This document shows, one piece after another, positions 22,101 to 31,307 of a DNA stretch of 64,000 nucleotides (position 1 is its first letter; each line of letters begins with the position of its first letter). The position numbers and the translations under genes were made by a program. Source of the stretch: Gordonia jinhuaensis (GTDB lineage Bacteria; Actinomycetota; Actinomycetes; Mycobacteriales; Mycobacteriaceae). The notes beneath the pieces are model-generated. The model saw nothing but the letters and a program-made list of their open reading frames with translations. It made no database searches and was not told where the DNA came from. Where the stretch lies: positions 24,312 through 88,311 of the forward strand of contig NZ_BMGC01000015.1 in assembly GCF_014639795.1 (NCBI RefSeq). The letters are read 5' to 3'.

Positions 22101-22148
22101 GACGAGCTCTCCATCAGACGAGCTCTCGATGAGACGAGCTCTCGATGA
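22101..22148. repeat. 16-nt tandem repeat between acetyltransferase and lipase
   Basis: Units 22101-22116, 22117-22132 and 22133-22148, each beginning GACGAGCTCT; units 2 and 3 are identical. A partial fourth leads into the end of the lipase gene, whose stop is at 22164. Confidence 0.9.
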
Positions 22149-22163
22149 GACGAGCCCTGGCGA

Positions 22164-23480
22164 TCAGCGGAAGTGGGCGTTGAGCCAGTTCCACGCCGGG
22201 ATCGAGGTGAACAGGTCCGGCAGCACATGGTTGACCACCAGCCCGGGGAAGATCGGCGGCGTCTGGTCGTTGATCAGCGTCACGTCGGCACCCTGCGCGC
22301 GCCAGTCCTTCACCGGCTGCAGCACCTGGCCGTGCGGGACCACGTCGTCGTTGACCCCGGTGGTCACCAGGACGGGGGCGTTGGGCTTGAGTCGGCCGAT
22401 GCGCTGCTCGTCGACGACCCGCTTGATCTCGGGGTTCGCGGCGATGATCGCGGCCAGCGATGTCCCGCTGCGCGTCCAGCTCTGGGTGTGCTGGAAACCG
22501 AAGGTCAGGGCCGTGTCGACGATGCACTGGGTCGACACCGTCTTCAACGCAGCACGTCCGCGCGCGTTGACCTCACGGTCGATGATCGGGGCGATCTGCG
22601 GATAGCGGGCCTCCAGCCCGTTGATCGCATATCCGATCGCCCCGGCGATGAAGGTGCCGTCGATCCCGGAGACCGTCTTGGCCAGATCGGCGGGCGGTGC
22701 GCCGGCGTAGGTGCCCTTCACGTGGAGTTCGGGTGCGTAGGTCGCGGCCATCTCGGCTGCCGACGCGGCGGCTCCACCACCCTGGGAGTAGCCCCAGAAA
22801 CCCACCGGGTCAGAGGCTTTCGCTCCGGACAGGGTGATCGCCGCACGTGCGGCGTCGAGGACGGCGTGGCCCTCCTCCACCCGGTTGACGTAGGTGTGGA
22901 TGCCGGGGGTGCCCAGCCCGATGTAGTCGGTCATCATCACCCGGTAGCCGCTCTGCAGCAGTGCGTAGGCGAACACCGCTTCGTAGTTCACCCCGAGCGA
23001 GGGCTTCGACAGGTCCACCGAGGCGGGGAAGGTCATCAGTTTCGACGGTGCGCACTGATCGCCCTGACCGATGGTGCCCGGCGCCAACACGATGGTGGGC
23101 CGCTCGCCGCGACCGGTCCATGCCGCGCTGGGCTCGATGAGCGTTCCGGTCACCGCGGTCGGGGCGCCGTCCTGCAGTGTCGAGGAGTACATGACGGTCT
23201 TCGCGTCGCCCGGCCACTGTCCCGTGAGTCCGGGGATCTGCAGCAGCAGAGGAGTCGACACCGACTTGAGCACCGCGCCCGGGGTTCGCGGGACGACCGC
23301 GGGCGGTGTGTAGAAGTCTCCGCCCGGGCTGCTCGAACCGAGAGCGAGTGCAGGGTGCGGGGCGATGGGCTGCGGTGGGGTCGGCAGTGGTGCCGCTGCG
23401 GCGATCCCGCCTCCGACAGATATCCCCCCGAGCGCCGTAAGCGCAGCCACAGCAGTGGCCATATGTGTCTTGAGTCTCAC
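22164..23480 (-). CDS. secreted lipase, LIP family
   Basis: A 438-aa exported alpha/beta hydrolase of the secretory-lipase (LIP) type. It has a signal peptide (basic RLKTH, hydrophobic ATAVAALTALGGISVGGGI, cleavage near AAAAP), the nucleophile motif GYSQGGG, the Asp in TTGVNDDVVPHGQ and His in NHVLPDLF. It likely hydrolyses acylglycerols outside the membrane. I chose GTG 23480: TATACT (23489-23494) ends 8 bases upstream, so the mRNA is probably leaderless, and the signal peptide then starts correctly. ATG 23504 is an alternative. A palindrome fills the spacer just upstream of the -10. Confidence 0.85.
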   Translation of the reverse strand: MRLKTHMATAVAALTALGGISVGGGIAAAAPLPTPPQPIAPHPALALGSSSPGGDFYTPPAVVPRTPGAVLKSVSTPLLLQIPGLTGQWPGDAKTVMYSSTLQDGAPTAVTGTLIEPSAAWTGRGERPTIVLAPGTIGQGDQCAPSKLMTFPASVDLSKPSLGVNYEAVFAYALLQSGYRVMMTDYIGLGTPGIHTYVNRVEEGHAVLDAARAAITLSGAKASDPVGFWGYSQGGGAAASAAEMAATYAPELHVKGTYAGAPPADLAKTVSGIDGTFIAGAIGYAINGLEARYPQIAPIIDREVNARGRAALKTVSTQCIVDTALTFGFQHTQSWTRSGTSLAAIIAANPEIKRVVDEQRIGRLKPNAPVLVTTGVNDDVVPHGQVLQPVKDWRAQGADVTLINDQTPPIFPGLVVNHVLPDLFTSIPAWNWLNAHFR

Positions 23481-23495
23481 ATCGGGGGAGTATAG

Positions 23496-23511
23496 CTTAC
23501 TCATCGGTAAG
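23496..23511. promoter_or_regulatory. palindrome in the lipase promoter
   Basis: CTTAC-N6-GTAAG lies immediately upstream of the TATACT -10 of the lipase gene (minus strand), in the place of the -35/-10 spacer. This is typical for a TetR-type repressor site. Similar GTAAG half-sites occur in the palindromes of the neighbouring reductase and desaturase genes. Confidence 0.45.
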
Positions 23512-23561
23512 TTCGTGGACCTTCGTCCCCGCCGGGGTTGTCGGACCACCGGGGTCGCAAG

Positions 23562-23585
23562 GTAACCTACGGTCCCGTAGGTAGT
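23562..23585. promoter_or_regulatory. palindromic operator candidate before the reductase gene
   Basis: A perfect inverted repeat ACCTACGG-TC-CCGTAGGT at 23565-23582, within the longer pattern GTAACCTACG-N4-CGTAGGTAGT. It covers a -10-like TACGGT and ends 26 bases before the ATG. The same GTAACCTACG half-site appears before the desaturase gene. Confidence 0.6.
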
Positions 23586-23611
23586 AGTCGGCCCGGTCGT
23601 GAGGTGTGGAT

Positions 23612-24733
23612 ATGAACTGGCTCGAGAAGCTCGAACTCCCGGCGCGCGGGGTCGCGTCGAGGAGCCGTACGAGCAACGTCGCCCGTGGCGTGATCGCCCG
23701 ACTGACCACGCCGTTGCTCCCCGATGACTATCTGCAACTGCTCAACCCGCTCTGGTCGGCACGTGAGCTGCGCGGAAAGGTGGTCGAGGTCGTCAACGAG
23801 ACCGAGGACTCGGCGACGATCGTCATCGAACCCGGGTGGGGTTTCACCTTCGACTATCAGCCCGGTCAGTACGTGGGGATCGGCGTACTCGTCGACGGGC
23901 GGTGGACGTGGCGCTCGTACTCGCTGACGTCGGCACCCGGTGCCGACGAGCGCACCCGGGGCAGGCAGATCTCGATCACGGTCAAGGCGATGCCCGAGGG
24001 GTTCCTCTCCGGGCATCTGGTGCGCGGCCTCACGCCGGGCACCATCGTCCGGCTCGCCGCACCGGCGGGTGAATTCGTTCTGCCCGAACCGATTCCGGCG
24101 AAGTTGTTGTTCCTGACCGCAGGCAGCGGGATCACCCCGATCATCTCGATGCTGCGCACGATCGAACACCGTGGACAGAGTGCGGACATCGTGGTGGTGC
24201 ATTCGGCACCCGACGCCGCGTCGGCGCTGTTCGGCGACGAGTTGTCGGCGATGACGCAGTCGGGACTGATCGACTCCCACGTGCAGTACACGCGGGAGTC
24301 GGGTCGGCTGGATGCACGCACACTCACCGAACTGGTTCCCGACATCGCCCAGCGGCAGGTGTGGGCCTGCGGTCCCGAGTCATTCCTGTCGGTGGTCGAG
24401 AGCTACTTCGGTGAGATCGGTGCCCAGGACCGCCTGCACATCGAGCGGTTCGCGGTCGAACGCGGTGCGGTCGGCGCCGCGGGCGGGACGGTCACCTTCA
24501 AGAAGGCGCACCGCGAGGTCGAGGTCGACGGTGCCACCACGCTTCTCGAGGCCGGCGAGTCGGTGGGTGTCCAGTTGCCCTTCGGCTGCCGGATGGGCAT
24601 CTGTCAGACGTGTGTGGTGACGCTGGACAAGGGGGCTGTCCGGGACCTCCGCAACGGTGACGAACACGTGGAGGGTGAGCGGATCCAGACCTGCATCAGC
24701 GTGGCCGCCGGAGACTGCACGCTCGACGTGTGA
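23612..24733 (+). CDS. ferredoxin reductase (Rv3230c-like), electron donor to desaturases
   Basis: A 373-aa flavin reductase fused to a plant-type [2Fe-2S] ferredoxin. Order: FAD domain with [14 protein letters not shown] domain with [14 protein letters not shown] and WACGPESFL, then the ferredoxin with CRMGICQTC and the fourth Cys in QTCIS. In mycobacteria Rv3230c passes electrons to the DesA3 stearoyl desaturase, and here two DesA3-type genes follow. I chose ATG 23612 because GAGG is 7 bases upstream; GTG 23606 is too close to that site. A palindromic site precedes it. Confidence 0.93.
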   Translation: MNWLEKLELPARGVASRSRTSNVARGVIARLTTPLLPDDYLQLLNPLWSARELRGKVVEVVNETEDSATIVIEPGWGFTFDYQPGQYVGIGVLVDGRWTWRSYSLTSAPGADERTRGRQISITVKAMPEGFLSGHLVRGLTPGTIVRLAAPAGEFVLPEPIPAKLLFLTAGSGITPIISMLRTIEHRGQSADIVVVHSAPDAASALFGDELSAMTQSGLIDSHVQYTRESGRLDARTLTELVPDIAQRQVWACGPESFLSVVESYFGEIGAQDRLHIERFAVERGAVGAAGGTVTFKKAHREVEVDGATTLLEAGESVGVQLPFGCRMGICQTCVVTLDKGAVRDLRNGDEHVEGERIQTCISVAAGDCTLDV

Positions 24734-24814
24734 GTGATCGGTGTGCACCCGTTGCCGCACCTGAGTGCGGACAACATCGCAGATGGCAGGGGTTGAACCT
24801 CGACCTACGGTGCA

Positions 24815-24838
24815 GTAACCTACGAAACCGTAAGTTAC
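24815..24838. promoter_or_regulatory. palindromic operator candidate before the first desaturase
   Basis: GTAACCTACG-N4-CGTAAGTTAC, symmetric at 9 of 10 arm positions. It contains a -10-like TAAGTT. The left half-site is identical to that before the reductase gene, and an extra CCTACGG half-site lies at 24804-24810. It most probably binds the same repressor. Confidence 0.6.
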
Positions 24839-24879
24839 GCAACCGTCGGATCCGATCATGATCCGTCAGGGAGGTCACC

Positions 24880-26178
24880 GTGGCAATCACCGATGTTCCC
24901 GAGTACGCACATCTGACCGAGGCCGACGTCGCCGCACTGGGCGACGAGCTCGACGCGCTGCGCCGCGAGATCGAATCGTCGCGGGGTGACCGCGACGCAC
25001 GCTACGTGCGCAACACCATCCGCTTCCAGCGCGGCCTGGAACTGGCCGGCCGGGCACTCATCTACGGCTCGCGCCGACGCTCACTGTGGTGGGCTGGCGC
25101 GTCGGCCCTGGGTGTCGCCAAGATCATCGAGAACATGGAGCTCGGGCACAACGTGATGCACGGGCAGTGGGACTGGATGAACGATCCGGAGATCCACTCG
25201 AGCACGTGGGAGTGGGACAACGCCGGAACCTCCGAGTTCTGGAAGCACACCCACAATTTCGTGCACCACAAGTACACCAACGTGCTCGGGATGGACGACG
25301 ACATCGGCTACGGCCTGCTCCGCGTCACCCGCGACCAGCGCTGGATGCCCTTCTACCTGGGCAACCTCGTCTACAACACGATCCTGTCGGTCGCCTTCGA
25401 ATACGGCGTGGCCATCCAGCATCTGGAGCTGGGCAAGGCGGCGCAGGGACGCGTCGACAAGGAGAAGTTCCGCGCCGACCTCGATACGGCGCTGAAGAAG
25501 ATGGGCACGCAGGCGCTCAAGGACTACGTGGTCCACCCGGCGGCGGTCGGCGTGGCCACCCGCTCGGTCACCGGCTGGCGCAAGGCGCTCACGGCGACGC
25601 TGATGGCCAACGTGATCCGCAACGTCTGGTCGAATGCGGTGATCTTCTGTGGGCACTTCCCCGACGGTGCGGAGAAGTTCACCAAGGAGGACATCGACAC
25701 CGAGACGCAGGCGCAGTGGTATCTGCGTCAGATGCTCGGCAGCGCGAACTTCACCGCCGGTCCGGTGATGGCCTTCATGAGCGGCAACCTCTGCTACCAG
25801 ATCGAGCACCACATCTATCCCGATCTCCCGTCGAATCGACTGGCCGAGATCTCGGTGCGCGTGCGCGAGCTGTGCGACAAATACGACCTGCCCTACACCA
25901 CCGGGTCGCTGCCGGTGCAGTACGCGAAGTCCTGGCGGACCATCGCCAAGCTGTCATTGCCCAACAAGTATCTGCGGGCCACCGCCGACGACGCTCCCGA
26001 GACCGCCTCCGAGCGTCGGTTCAAGGCCGACGGCGAGTCGTCGCGGCTGCAGGCCGTCGTCGACCCCGCCACCGGGCGTCGGCAGGGTCTGCGCACCGCC
26101 ATCGAGACACTGCGCGGTCGTCGGGGTCTGCGCGCACGTCGTCGCGCCGCGGATGCGGGGGCGCGCGAAGCGGCATGA
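24880..26178 (+). CDS. DesA3-type acyl-CoA delta-9 desaturase (copy 1)
   Basis: A 432-aa membrane-bound di-iron fatty-acid desaturase. The three His boxes are HNVMH (residues 90-94, within GHNVMHGQWDWMND), HNFVHH and QIEHH. DesA3 of M. tuberculosis makes oleoyl-CoA from stearoyl-CoA with the Rv3230c reductase. The GTG start has GGGAGG 5 bases upstream. The C-terminal ~60 residues are Arg/Ala-rich. About 60% identical by eye to the second copy downstream. Its stop overlaps a small ORF (ATGA). Confidence 0.92.
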   Translation: MAITDVPEYAHLTEADVAALGDELDALRREIESSRGDRDARYVRNTIRFQRGLELAGRALIYGSRRRSLWWAGASALGVAKIIENMELGHNVMHGQWDWMNDPEIHSSTWEWDNAGTSEFWKHTHNFVHHKYTNVLGMDDDIGYGLLRVTRDQRWMPFYLGNLVYNTILSVAFEYGVAIQHLELGKAAQGRVDKEKFRADLDTALKKMGTQALKDYVVHPAAVGVATRSVTGWRKALTATLMANVIRNVWSNAVIFCGHFPDGAEKFTKEDIDTETQAQWYLRQMLGSANFTAGPVMAFMSGNLCYQIEHHIYPDLPSNRLAEISVRVRELCDKYDLPYTTGSLPVQYAKSWRTIAKLSLPNKYLRATADDAPETASERRFKADGESSRLQAVVDPATGRRQGLRTAIETLRGRRGLRARRRAADAGAREAA

Positions 26179-26336
26179 CGGGTGGCGGCCCCGATGCGCC
26201 CCGCCGGCGCGTCTGGGTCGCCTCGCTGTCGCGTCTGGGCTGGAATGCCCACGCCGGTGGGGGACCACCGTCGGTCGGTGCCCGGGTCGTCAGGGAATTC
26301 GCGCACCGCACGGGTGACGTGCAGGTGAACGAGTGA
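26175..26336 (+). CDS. candidate 53-aa ORF between the desaturases
   Basis: An ORF starting ATG 26175, overlapping the stop of the first desaturase by 4 bases, and running to TGA at 26334-26336. The product is basic, begins MTGGGPDAPRRRVWVASL and has no known domain. The ATGA overlap and full use of the gap suggest it may be translated, but no homologue is known to me. Confidence 0.3.
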   Translation: MTGGGPDAPRRRVWVASLSRLGWNAHAGGGPPSVGARVVREFAHRTGDVQVNE

Positions 26337-26349
26337 CAGAATGGTCACG

Positions 26350-27570
26350 ATGGCTATCTCCGATATCAATGCCTACGCGCACCTGACCGACGCCGACGTC
26401 GAGGCGCTGCGCGTCGAACTCGACCAGATCCGTCGCGACATCGAATCCGATCGCGGCGTCCGGGACGCAACCTATCTCCGCCGCACGATCACCGCGCAAC
26501 GCGCGATGGAGGTCGTGTCGCGAATCATCTTGCTGCGCAGCGACAATCGGCTCTGTTGGATCTCTGGGACGGCGCTGCTCTCGGTGGCCAAGATGATCGA
26601 GAACATGGAGCTCGGGCACAACGTGATGCACGGGCAGTGGGATTGGATGAACGATCCCGAGGTGCACTCCACGTCGTGGGAGTGGGACATCGTGTGCCAC
26701 TCGAGTCACTGGAAGCACTCCCACAACTTCATCCATCACAAGTACACCAACGTGCTCGACATGGACCACGACGTCGGTTATCGGGTGCTGCGCGTGACCC
26801 GAGACCAGCCGTGGGTCCCCAAACAGCTGTTCCAGCCGGTGATCAACATCGTGCTGGCGCTGCTGTTCGAGTGGGGTATCGGCCTGCACGACATCGAACT
26901 CAAAGAGGTCATCAAGGGCAACAAGTCCGTCGAGGAGGCCCAGCCGCAGCTGTTCGGCAAAAAGATCGTGCGGCAGGTGTTCAAGGACTACGTGTTCTTC
27001 CCGCTGCTGTCGGGACGCAATGCGCGTTCGACCCTCAAGGCCAACCTCACCGCCAACATCGTCCGCAACCTGTGGACCTATGTGGTGATCTTCTGCGGGC
27101 ACTTCCCCGACGGCGCAGAGAAGTTCACGATGGCCGAGCTCGAGGACGAGACCCCCGGCCAGTGGTACCTGCGGCAGATGCTGGGCAGTGCGAACTTCGA
27201 CGCAGGTCCGGTGATGGCCTTCATGAGCGGCAACCTCTGCTACCAGATCGAACACCATCTGTTCCCTGATCTGCCGAGCAACCGTTACGCCGAGATCGGC
27301 GAGCGTGTGCGTGAGCTGTGCGAGAAGTACGACCTGCCCTACACCACCGGCAGCCTCGCACATCAGTACTGGCAGACCTTCCGCACCATCAACAAGCTGT
27401 CGCTGCCCGATCGGTTCCTGACGGCCACCGCCGACGACGCTCCCGAGACCGCCTCCGAACGGCGCTTCGGCGACACCCATTCTCGCGGCCGGTCCGACGG
27501 CGTGACACGCCGCCGCGGTCTGCTCACCGCGATCCGACACAGTCGGGAGCGCCTGGCGTTGCGTCGATGA
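26350..27570 (+). CDS. DesA3-type acyl-CoA desaturase (copy 2)
   Basis: A 406-aa paralogue of the preceding gene with the same His boxes (HNVMHGQWDWMND, HNFIHH, QIEHH). I chose ATG 26350 because the product then aligns with copy 1 (MAISDINAYAHL against MAITDVPEYAHL) and the region before it keeps the GGTCAC of copy 1; ATG 26341 is also possible. The N-terminus and the region between boxes 2 and 3 differ most, so the copies may prefer different chain lengths (inference). It overlaps the next gene by 4 bases. Confidence 0.91.
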   Translation: MAISDINAYAHLTDADVEALRVELDQIRRDIESDRGVRDATYLRRTITAQRAMEVVSRIILLRSDNRLCWISGTALLSVAKMIENMELGHNVMHGQWDWMNDPEVHSTSWEWDIVCHSSHWKHSHNFIHHKYTNVLDMDHDVGYRVLRVTRDQPWVPKQLFQPVINIVLALLFEWGIGLHDIELKEVIKGNKSVEEAQPQLFGKKIVRQVFKDYVFFPLLSGRNARSTLKANLTANIVRNLWTYVVIFCGHFPDGAEKFTMAELEDETPGQWYLRQMLGSANFDAGPVMAFMSGNLCYQIEHHLFPDLPSNRYAEIGERVRELCEKYDLPYTTGSLAHQYWQTFRTINKLSLPDRFLTATADDAPETASERRFGDTHSRGRSDGVTRRRGLLTAIRHSRERLALRR

Positions 27571-28745
27571 CCCGGCGCGGGGGATGGAATGCGCGCCTGC
27601 GCAGGCGCTCGTCGGGACATCCGGTGATTTATCTGGTGGCCCCGAGTGGCAACCCAAACTTCGGTGACGAGCTCATCGCACGCGGATGGCTGCGATGGCT
27701 GGCGCGCGAACATCCGCAGGCCACCGTGGTTCTCGATTGTCACACCACCGGACAGGCGGCCGTGCTGCTCGCCGGTGCGCATCCGCGGCTGATCGTCACC
27801 GACACGATCTGGCGGATCAATGCCGCGACGGTCGGGCTGCCCGTCGACATCGCGGTCGAGTACTCCGCCGACGCGGTCCGCAATCCCGGGCGCGACCCGC
27901 GGCTGGTCGACGGCGTGGAGTTGCTGCGGTCGGCGTCGGTGATCCATTTTCTCGGCGGCGGCTACCTCAACGCGGTGTGGCCCCACCACACCGCGTTGCT
28001 CGCATCGGCGCTGGAGGCCGGGTCGGTGTCGGGTGGCCGGGTGGTGGCTACCGGCCAGGGGCTGATGCCGCCACCGGACGGACGGTGCGGCGAGCACTTG
28101 GCCGCACTCGGTGCTCGTTTCGACCTGTTCGATGTGCGAGACGAACCCTCGATGTCGGTGATCGGCGGCGACACCGTCGGCTTCTCGGCCGACGACGCCT
28201 GGCTCGACCTCGATCCCCGGGTCATCTACGACGCCGGTTCGCCGATCGCCGACCGTCGTTTCATGTTCTGTCTGCAGTCGGATCTGGTCGAGGACGCCGG
28301 GGGAGTCGACGGCATCGAGCGGGTGATCGTCGAACTCATCGACCGCTGGCAGATCACCGGTGACGACGCCGCATTCGTCGAGGGGATCCCGGGCAACGAC
28401 CGGATCCTCTACGACCGACTGTCACCGCGACTGCCCGGTGCGGCCTTCGTGCCGTTCACCGCGCTGTGGAATCACGGCGTCCCTGCCCATCCCGACCAGG
28501 TGTGGGTCAGTTCGCGATTCCACCTGCACCTCGTCGCCGCGGCGGCGGGGGCCTCGGGCGTGGTGGTCTCCGGTCGCGCCGACTACTACCCGATCAAGCA
28601 CGGCTCGCTGATGGCCGCCGGGTCGCAGTGGATCGGCATCGACGCCGTCGGGGACACACCGCCGTCGGCGGGTGGGTTCGAACCCGACGTGGTCGCGACG
28701 CTGGCCAAGACCAAGCGCGCGGTGGCCGAGAAGATCTACCACTGA
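27567..28745 (+). CDS. polysaccharide pyruvyl transferase-like protein
   Basis: A 392-aa protein with a GT-B-like pyruvyl-transferase fold: N-terminal PSGNPNFGDELIARGWLRW and HFLGGGYLNAVWPHH, then a second domain with SSRFHLHLVAAAAGASGVVV. Family members add pyruvate ketals to cell-surface sugars; the acceptor here is unknown. The ATG overlaps the desaturase stop (ATGA), so it may be co-translated with it, although the functions are not obviously related. Confidence 0.75.
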   Translation: MTRRGGWNARLRRRSSGHPVIYLVAPSGNPNFGDELIARGWLRWLAREHPQATVVLDCHTTGQAAVLLAGAHPRLIVTDTIWRINAATVGLPVDIAVEYSADAVRNPGRDPRLVDGVELLRSASVIHFLGGGYLNAVWPHHTALLASALEAGSVSGGRVVATGQGLMPPPDGRCGEHLAALGARFDLFDVRDEPSMSVIGGDTVGFSADDAWLDLDPRVIYDAGSPIADRRFMFCLQSDLVEDAGGVDGIERVIVELIDRWQITGDDAAFVEGIPGNDRILYDRLSPRLPGAAFVPFTALWNHGVPAHPDQVWVSSRFHLHLVAAAAGASGVVVSGRADYYPIKHGSLMAAGSQWIGIDAVGDTPPSAGGFEPDVVATLAKTKRAVAEKIYH

Positions 28746-28804
28746 CCGCTGTCACCGATAGGGGTGGCGCTGGGGCGGATCGGCTCAGCAGTGCGCCGGC
28801 CGAT

Positions 28805-29905
28805 TCACTCCTGCGGTGGATTCTGTTGTAGCCGTTCGTGTTCGGCCATCTCACGGTCGGGAGTGTCCCGCACGGGTGCGTCACGAACGGGAGTGTCACG
28901 GATCGCGGCGAGGATGTGACGCACGGCCATCGCCCGCCGATGCGGCGCGCCGGTGAGCCGGTCGAGGGCGCATTCCGGATCGGCCGGCGGGCCCAGATGG
29001 GTGCAGCCGCGTGGACAGTCCTCGATCGCCTCGTGCAGATCGTCGAAGGCGTCGATGATGTTCTCGGGGCTGATGTGGGCGAGTCCGAACGACCGGATAC
29101 CCGGAGTGTCGATGACCCAGCCGCCGCCGGGCAGTGCGAGCGCCACCGACTGAGTGGAAGTGTGCCGGCCCTTGCCCACCCCGGAGACCTCGCCGGTGGC
29201 CCGATCTGCTTCGGGCACAAGGCGATTGACGAGCGTCGACTTGCCCACACCGGAGTGGCCGATCAGCGCGGTCGTCTCACCGTGCAGCATCGCCATCAAT
29301 TCGCCGAGATCGTCGGTGCGCCCGGCGAGGACCACGGGCAGGTCCAGATCGGCGAACGCCTGCGCGAACGGCTGCGGGTCGGCCAGATCGGATTTGGTCA
29401 GACACAGGACCGGCCGCAGCCCGCCCACATAGGCCGCGGCCAGTGCGCGCTCGACGAAGCCCGTCCGCGGCGGCGGGTCGGCCAGAGCGGTGACGATGAG
29501 CAGCTGTCCGGCGTTGGCCACGACGATGCGCTCGTAGGGGTCGGTGTCGTCGGCGGTGCGCCGCAGCACCGTGGTGCGCTCGGCGACGCGGACGATGCGG
29601 GCCAGGGTGTCGGGGCGCCCGGACAGATCGCCCACCACCGAGACGTTGTCTCCCACCACGATCGGCGTGCGTCCGAGTTCGCGGGCGCGCATGCACACCA
29701 CGCGCCGGTCCGGGTCGCCGTCGATCACACAACCCCACCGGCCACGGTCCACCGACACCACCATCGCACTCGCGGCGTCGGCGTGTGTGGGGCGGATCTT
29801 GGTGCGCGGACGACTTCCCTTGCCCGGACGGATCCGGACATCACTCTCGTCGAGATCCCTGCGATTCAGTGTGACTCCACCGTCGCGCTCAGCATCTCGT
29901 CCCAC
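28805..29905 (-). CDS. rsgA: ribosome small-subunit GTPase RsgA
   Basis: GTPase for late maturation of the 30S subunit; 366 aa as drawn. It has an OB domain ([18 protein letters not shown]), a circularly permuted GTPase with G4 [10 protein letters not shown]1 [15 protein letters not shown]3 [10 protein letters not shown], and a zinc domain [16 protein letters not shown]. The start is uncertain: GTG 29905 lies inside aroA. A CTG at 29869, with GGTGGAG upstream and a 4-base CTGA overlap with the aroA stop, would give a mycobacteria-like N-terminus. The C-terminus has a short [12 protein letters not shown] repeat. Orthologue of Rv3228. Confidence 0.92.
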   Translation of the reverse strand: MGRDAERDGGVTLNRRDLDESDVRIRPGKGSRPRTKIRPTHADAASAMVVSVDRGRWGCVIDGDPDRRVVCMRARELGRTPIVVGDNVSVVGDLSGRPDTLARIVRVAERTTVLRRTADDTDPYERIVVANAGQLLIVTALADPPPRTGFVERALAAAYVGGLRPVLCLTKSDLADPQPFAQAFADLDLPVVLAGRTDDLGELMAMLHGETTALIGHSGVGKSTLVNRLVPEADRATGEVSGVGKGRHTSTQSVALALPGGGWVIDTPGIRSFGLAHISPENIIDAFDDLHEAIEDCPRGCTHLGPPADPECALDRLTGAPHRRAMAVRHILAAIRDTPVRDAPVRDTPDREMAEHERLQQNPPQE

Positions 29906-31143
29906 ATGCCGGGGAAGTCGGGCAGTGTCTTCGACGTGGTCGCGATGTCATGCACCTGCACGCCGGGGACCACGAGACCGATGAGCGCACCCGCGGTGGC
30001 CATCCGGTGGTCGGCGTAGGAGTGCCACTGTCCGCCGTGCAGCGGCGCACCGGTGATCCGCAGTCCGTCGTCGATCTCCTCGCACACCCCGCCGAGTCCG
30101 GTGATCTCGGTGGTCAGCGCGGCCAATCGGTCGGTCTCGTGACCGCGTAGATGTGCGATGCCGGTGAGTACGGACTGTCCCTCGGCGAGCGCGCACAGCG
30201 CCGCGATGGTGGGGGTCAGTTCGCCCACGTCGTGGAGGTCGCGGGTCAGTGCCGACAGCCGGTGCGGGCCGGTGACACTCAGATTCCCGTCGGAATAGTC
30301 GATGCGACAACCCATGTCGGCGAGAATGTCGGTGATCTCGGCTCCGGGCTGGGTGGTGTGTTGCGGCCAGCGGGCCACCGTGACCCGTCCGCCGGTGGCA
30401 GCGGCCGCGGCCAGGAATGCCGCCGCATTGGACAGGTCGGGTTCGATCTGGCGGTCGACGGCGTGGATGGTGGCGGGGGCGACCGTCCACACGTCGGGGG
30501 TGTCGGTGTCGACCGCCACGCCCGCCTCGCGCAGCATCGAGACGGTCATGTCGATATGCGGCATCGAGGGCACTCGGGCGCCGCGATGGCGCACCCGCAC
30601 ACCGTCGCGGTATCGCGCGGCCGACAGCAGCAGACCCGAGACGAACTGTGAGGATCCCGAGGCGTCGATCGTCACCGTGCCGCCCGGCACCTCGCCGTGT
30701 GCTCGCACCGTGAACGGCAGGCGATCCCCGTCGATCACCACGCCGAGGTCGCGCAGCGCGTCGAGGATCGTCGACAGTGGTCGGTTGCGGGCCTGCTCGT
30801 CGCCGTCGAAGATGACCGTGCCCTGGGCGAGTGCGGCCGCCGGTGGCAGAAAGCGCATGACGGTGCCGGCCAGGCCGCAGTCGATACTCGCGGCGTGCAT
30901 CGGCGCCGGCGTGATGGTGACGCGGGTGGGGTCGTGCGGATCGGGGTCGACGCCGATTCCCAGTGCGGACAGACCCGCGAGCATCAGGTCGGTGTCGCGG
31001 CTGCGCAGGGTGCCGGTGAGAGTCGAGGGGGAGTCGGCGAGTGCGGCGAGGATCAGCGCACGGTTGGTGATCGACTTGGAGCCGGGAAGTTCCAGCGTTG
31101 CCGACACCGGCCCGGCTGCCACAGGTGCGCTCCACCAACTCAT
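29866..31143 (-). CDS. aroA: 3-phosphoshikimate 1-carboxyvinyltransferase (EPSP synthase)
   Basis: Joins shikimate-3-phosphate and PEP in chorismate synthesis. The 425-aa sequence has [18 protein letters not shown] with the Lys, the [14 protein letters not shown] motif, [25 protein letters not shown] and the late [14 protein letters not shown] and [10 protein letters not shown] motifs. GLAGT has Ala where the glyphosate-sensitive class usually has Asn-Ala-Gly-Thr, a known actinobacterial variation. Co-transcribed with rsgA, as in mycobacteria. Tandem 19-nt repeats lie just upstream. Confidence 0.96.
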   Translation of the reverse strand: MSWWSAPVAAGPVSATLELPGSKSITNRALILAALADSPSTLTGTLRSRDTDLMLAGLSALGIGVDPDPHDPTRVTITPAPMHAASIDCGLAGTVMRFLPPAAALAQGTVIFDGDEQARNRPLSTILDALRDLGVVIDGDRLPFTVRAHGEVPGGTVTIDASGSSQFVSGLLLSAARYRDGVRVRHRGARVPSMPHIDMTVSMLREAGVAVDTDTPDVWTVAPATIHAVDRQIEPDLSNAAAFLAAAAATGGRVTVARWPQHTTQPGAEITDILADMGCRIDYSDGNLSVTGPHRLSALTRDLHDVGELTPTIAALCALAEGQSVLTGIAHLRGHETDRLAALTTEITGLGGVCEEIDDGLRITGAPLHGGQWHSYADHRMATAGALIGLVVPGVQVHDIATTSKTLPDFPGMWDEMLSATVESH

Positions 31144-31176
31144 GTGTTCAGTCTCTCACGACGCGCACGGCGCCCT

Positions 31177-31226
31177 CGGGACACATCGGCGCCCACGGGA
31201 CAGATCGGCGCCCACGGGACAGATCG
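31177..31226. repeat. 19-nt tandem repeat upstream of aroA and soxR
   Basis: Units 31177-31195 and 31196-31214 (one mismatch) plus a 12-base partial. It occupies the shared upstream region of the divergent aroA and soxR genes. Confidence 0.85.
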
Positions 31227-31307
31227 AGGTGGCACATCGTGGCGGGCGCCCGCGGCCGATCGATCGGTCCGGGCACCCAGCGATCACGGTCACTAGGATC
31301 GGTGACC

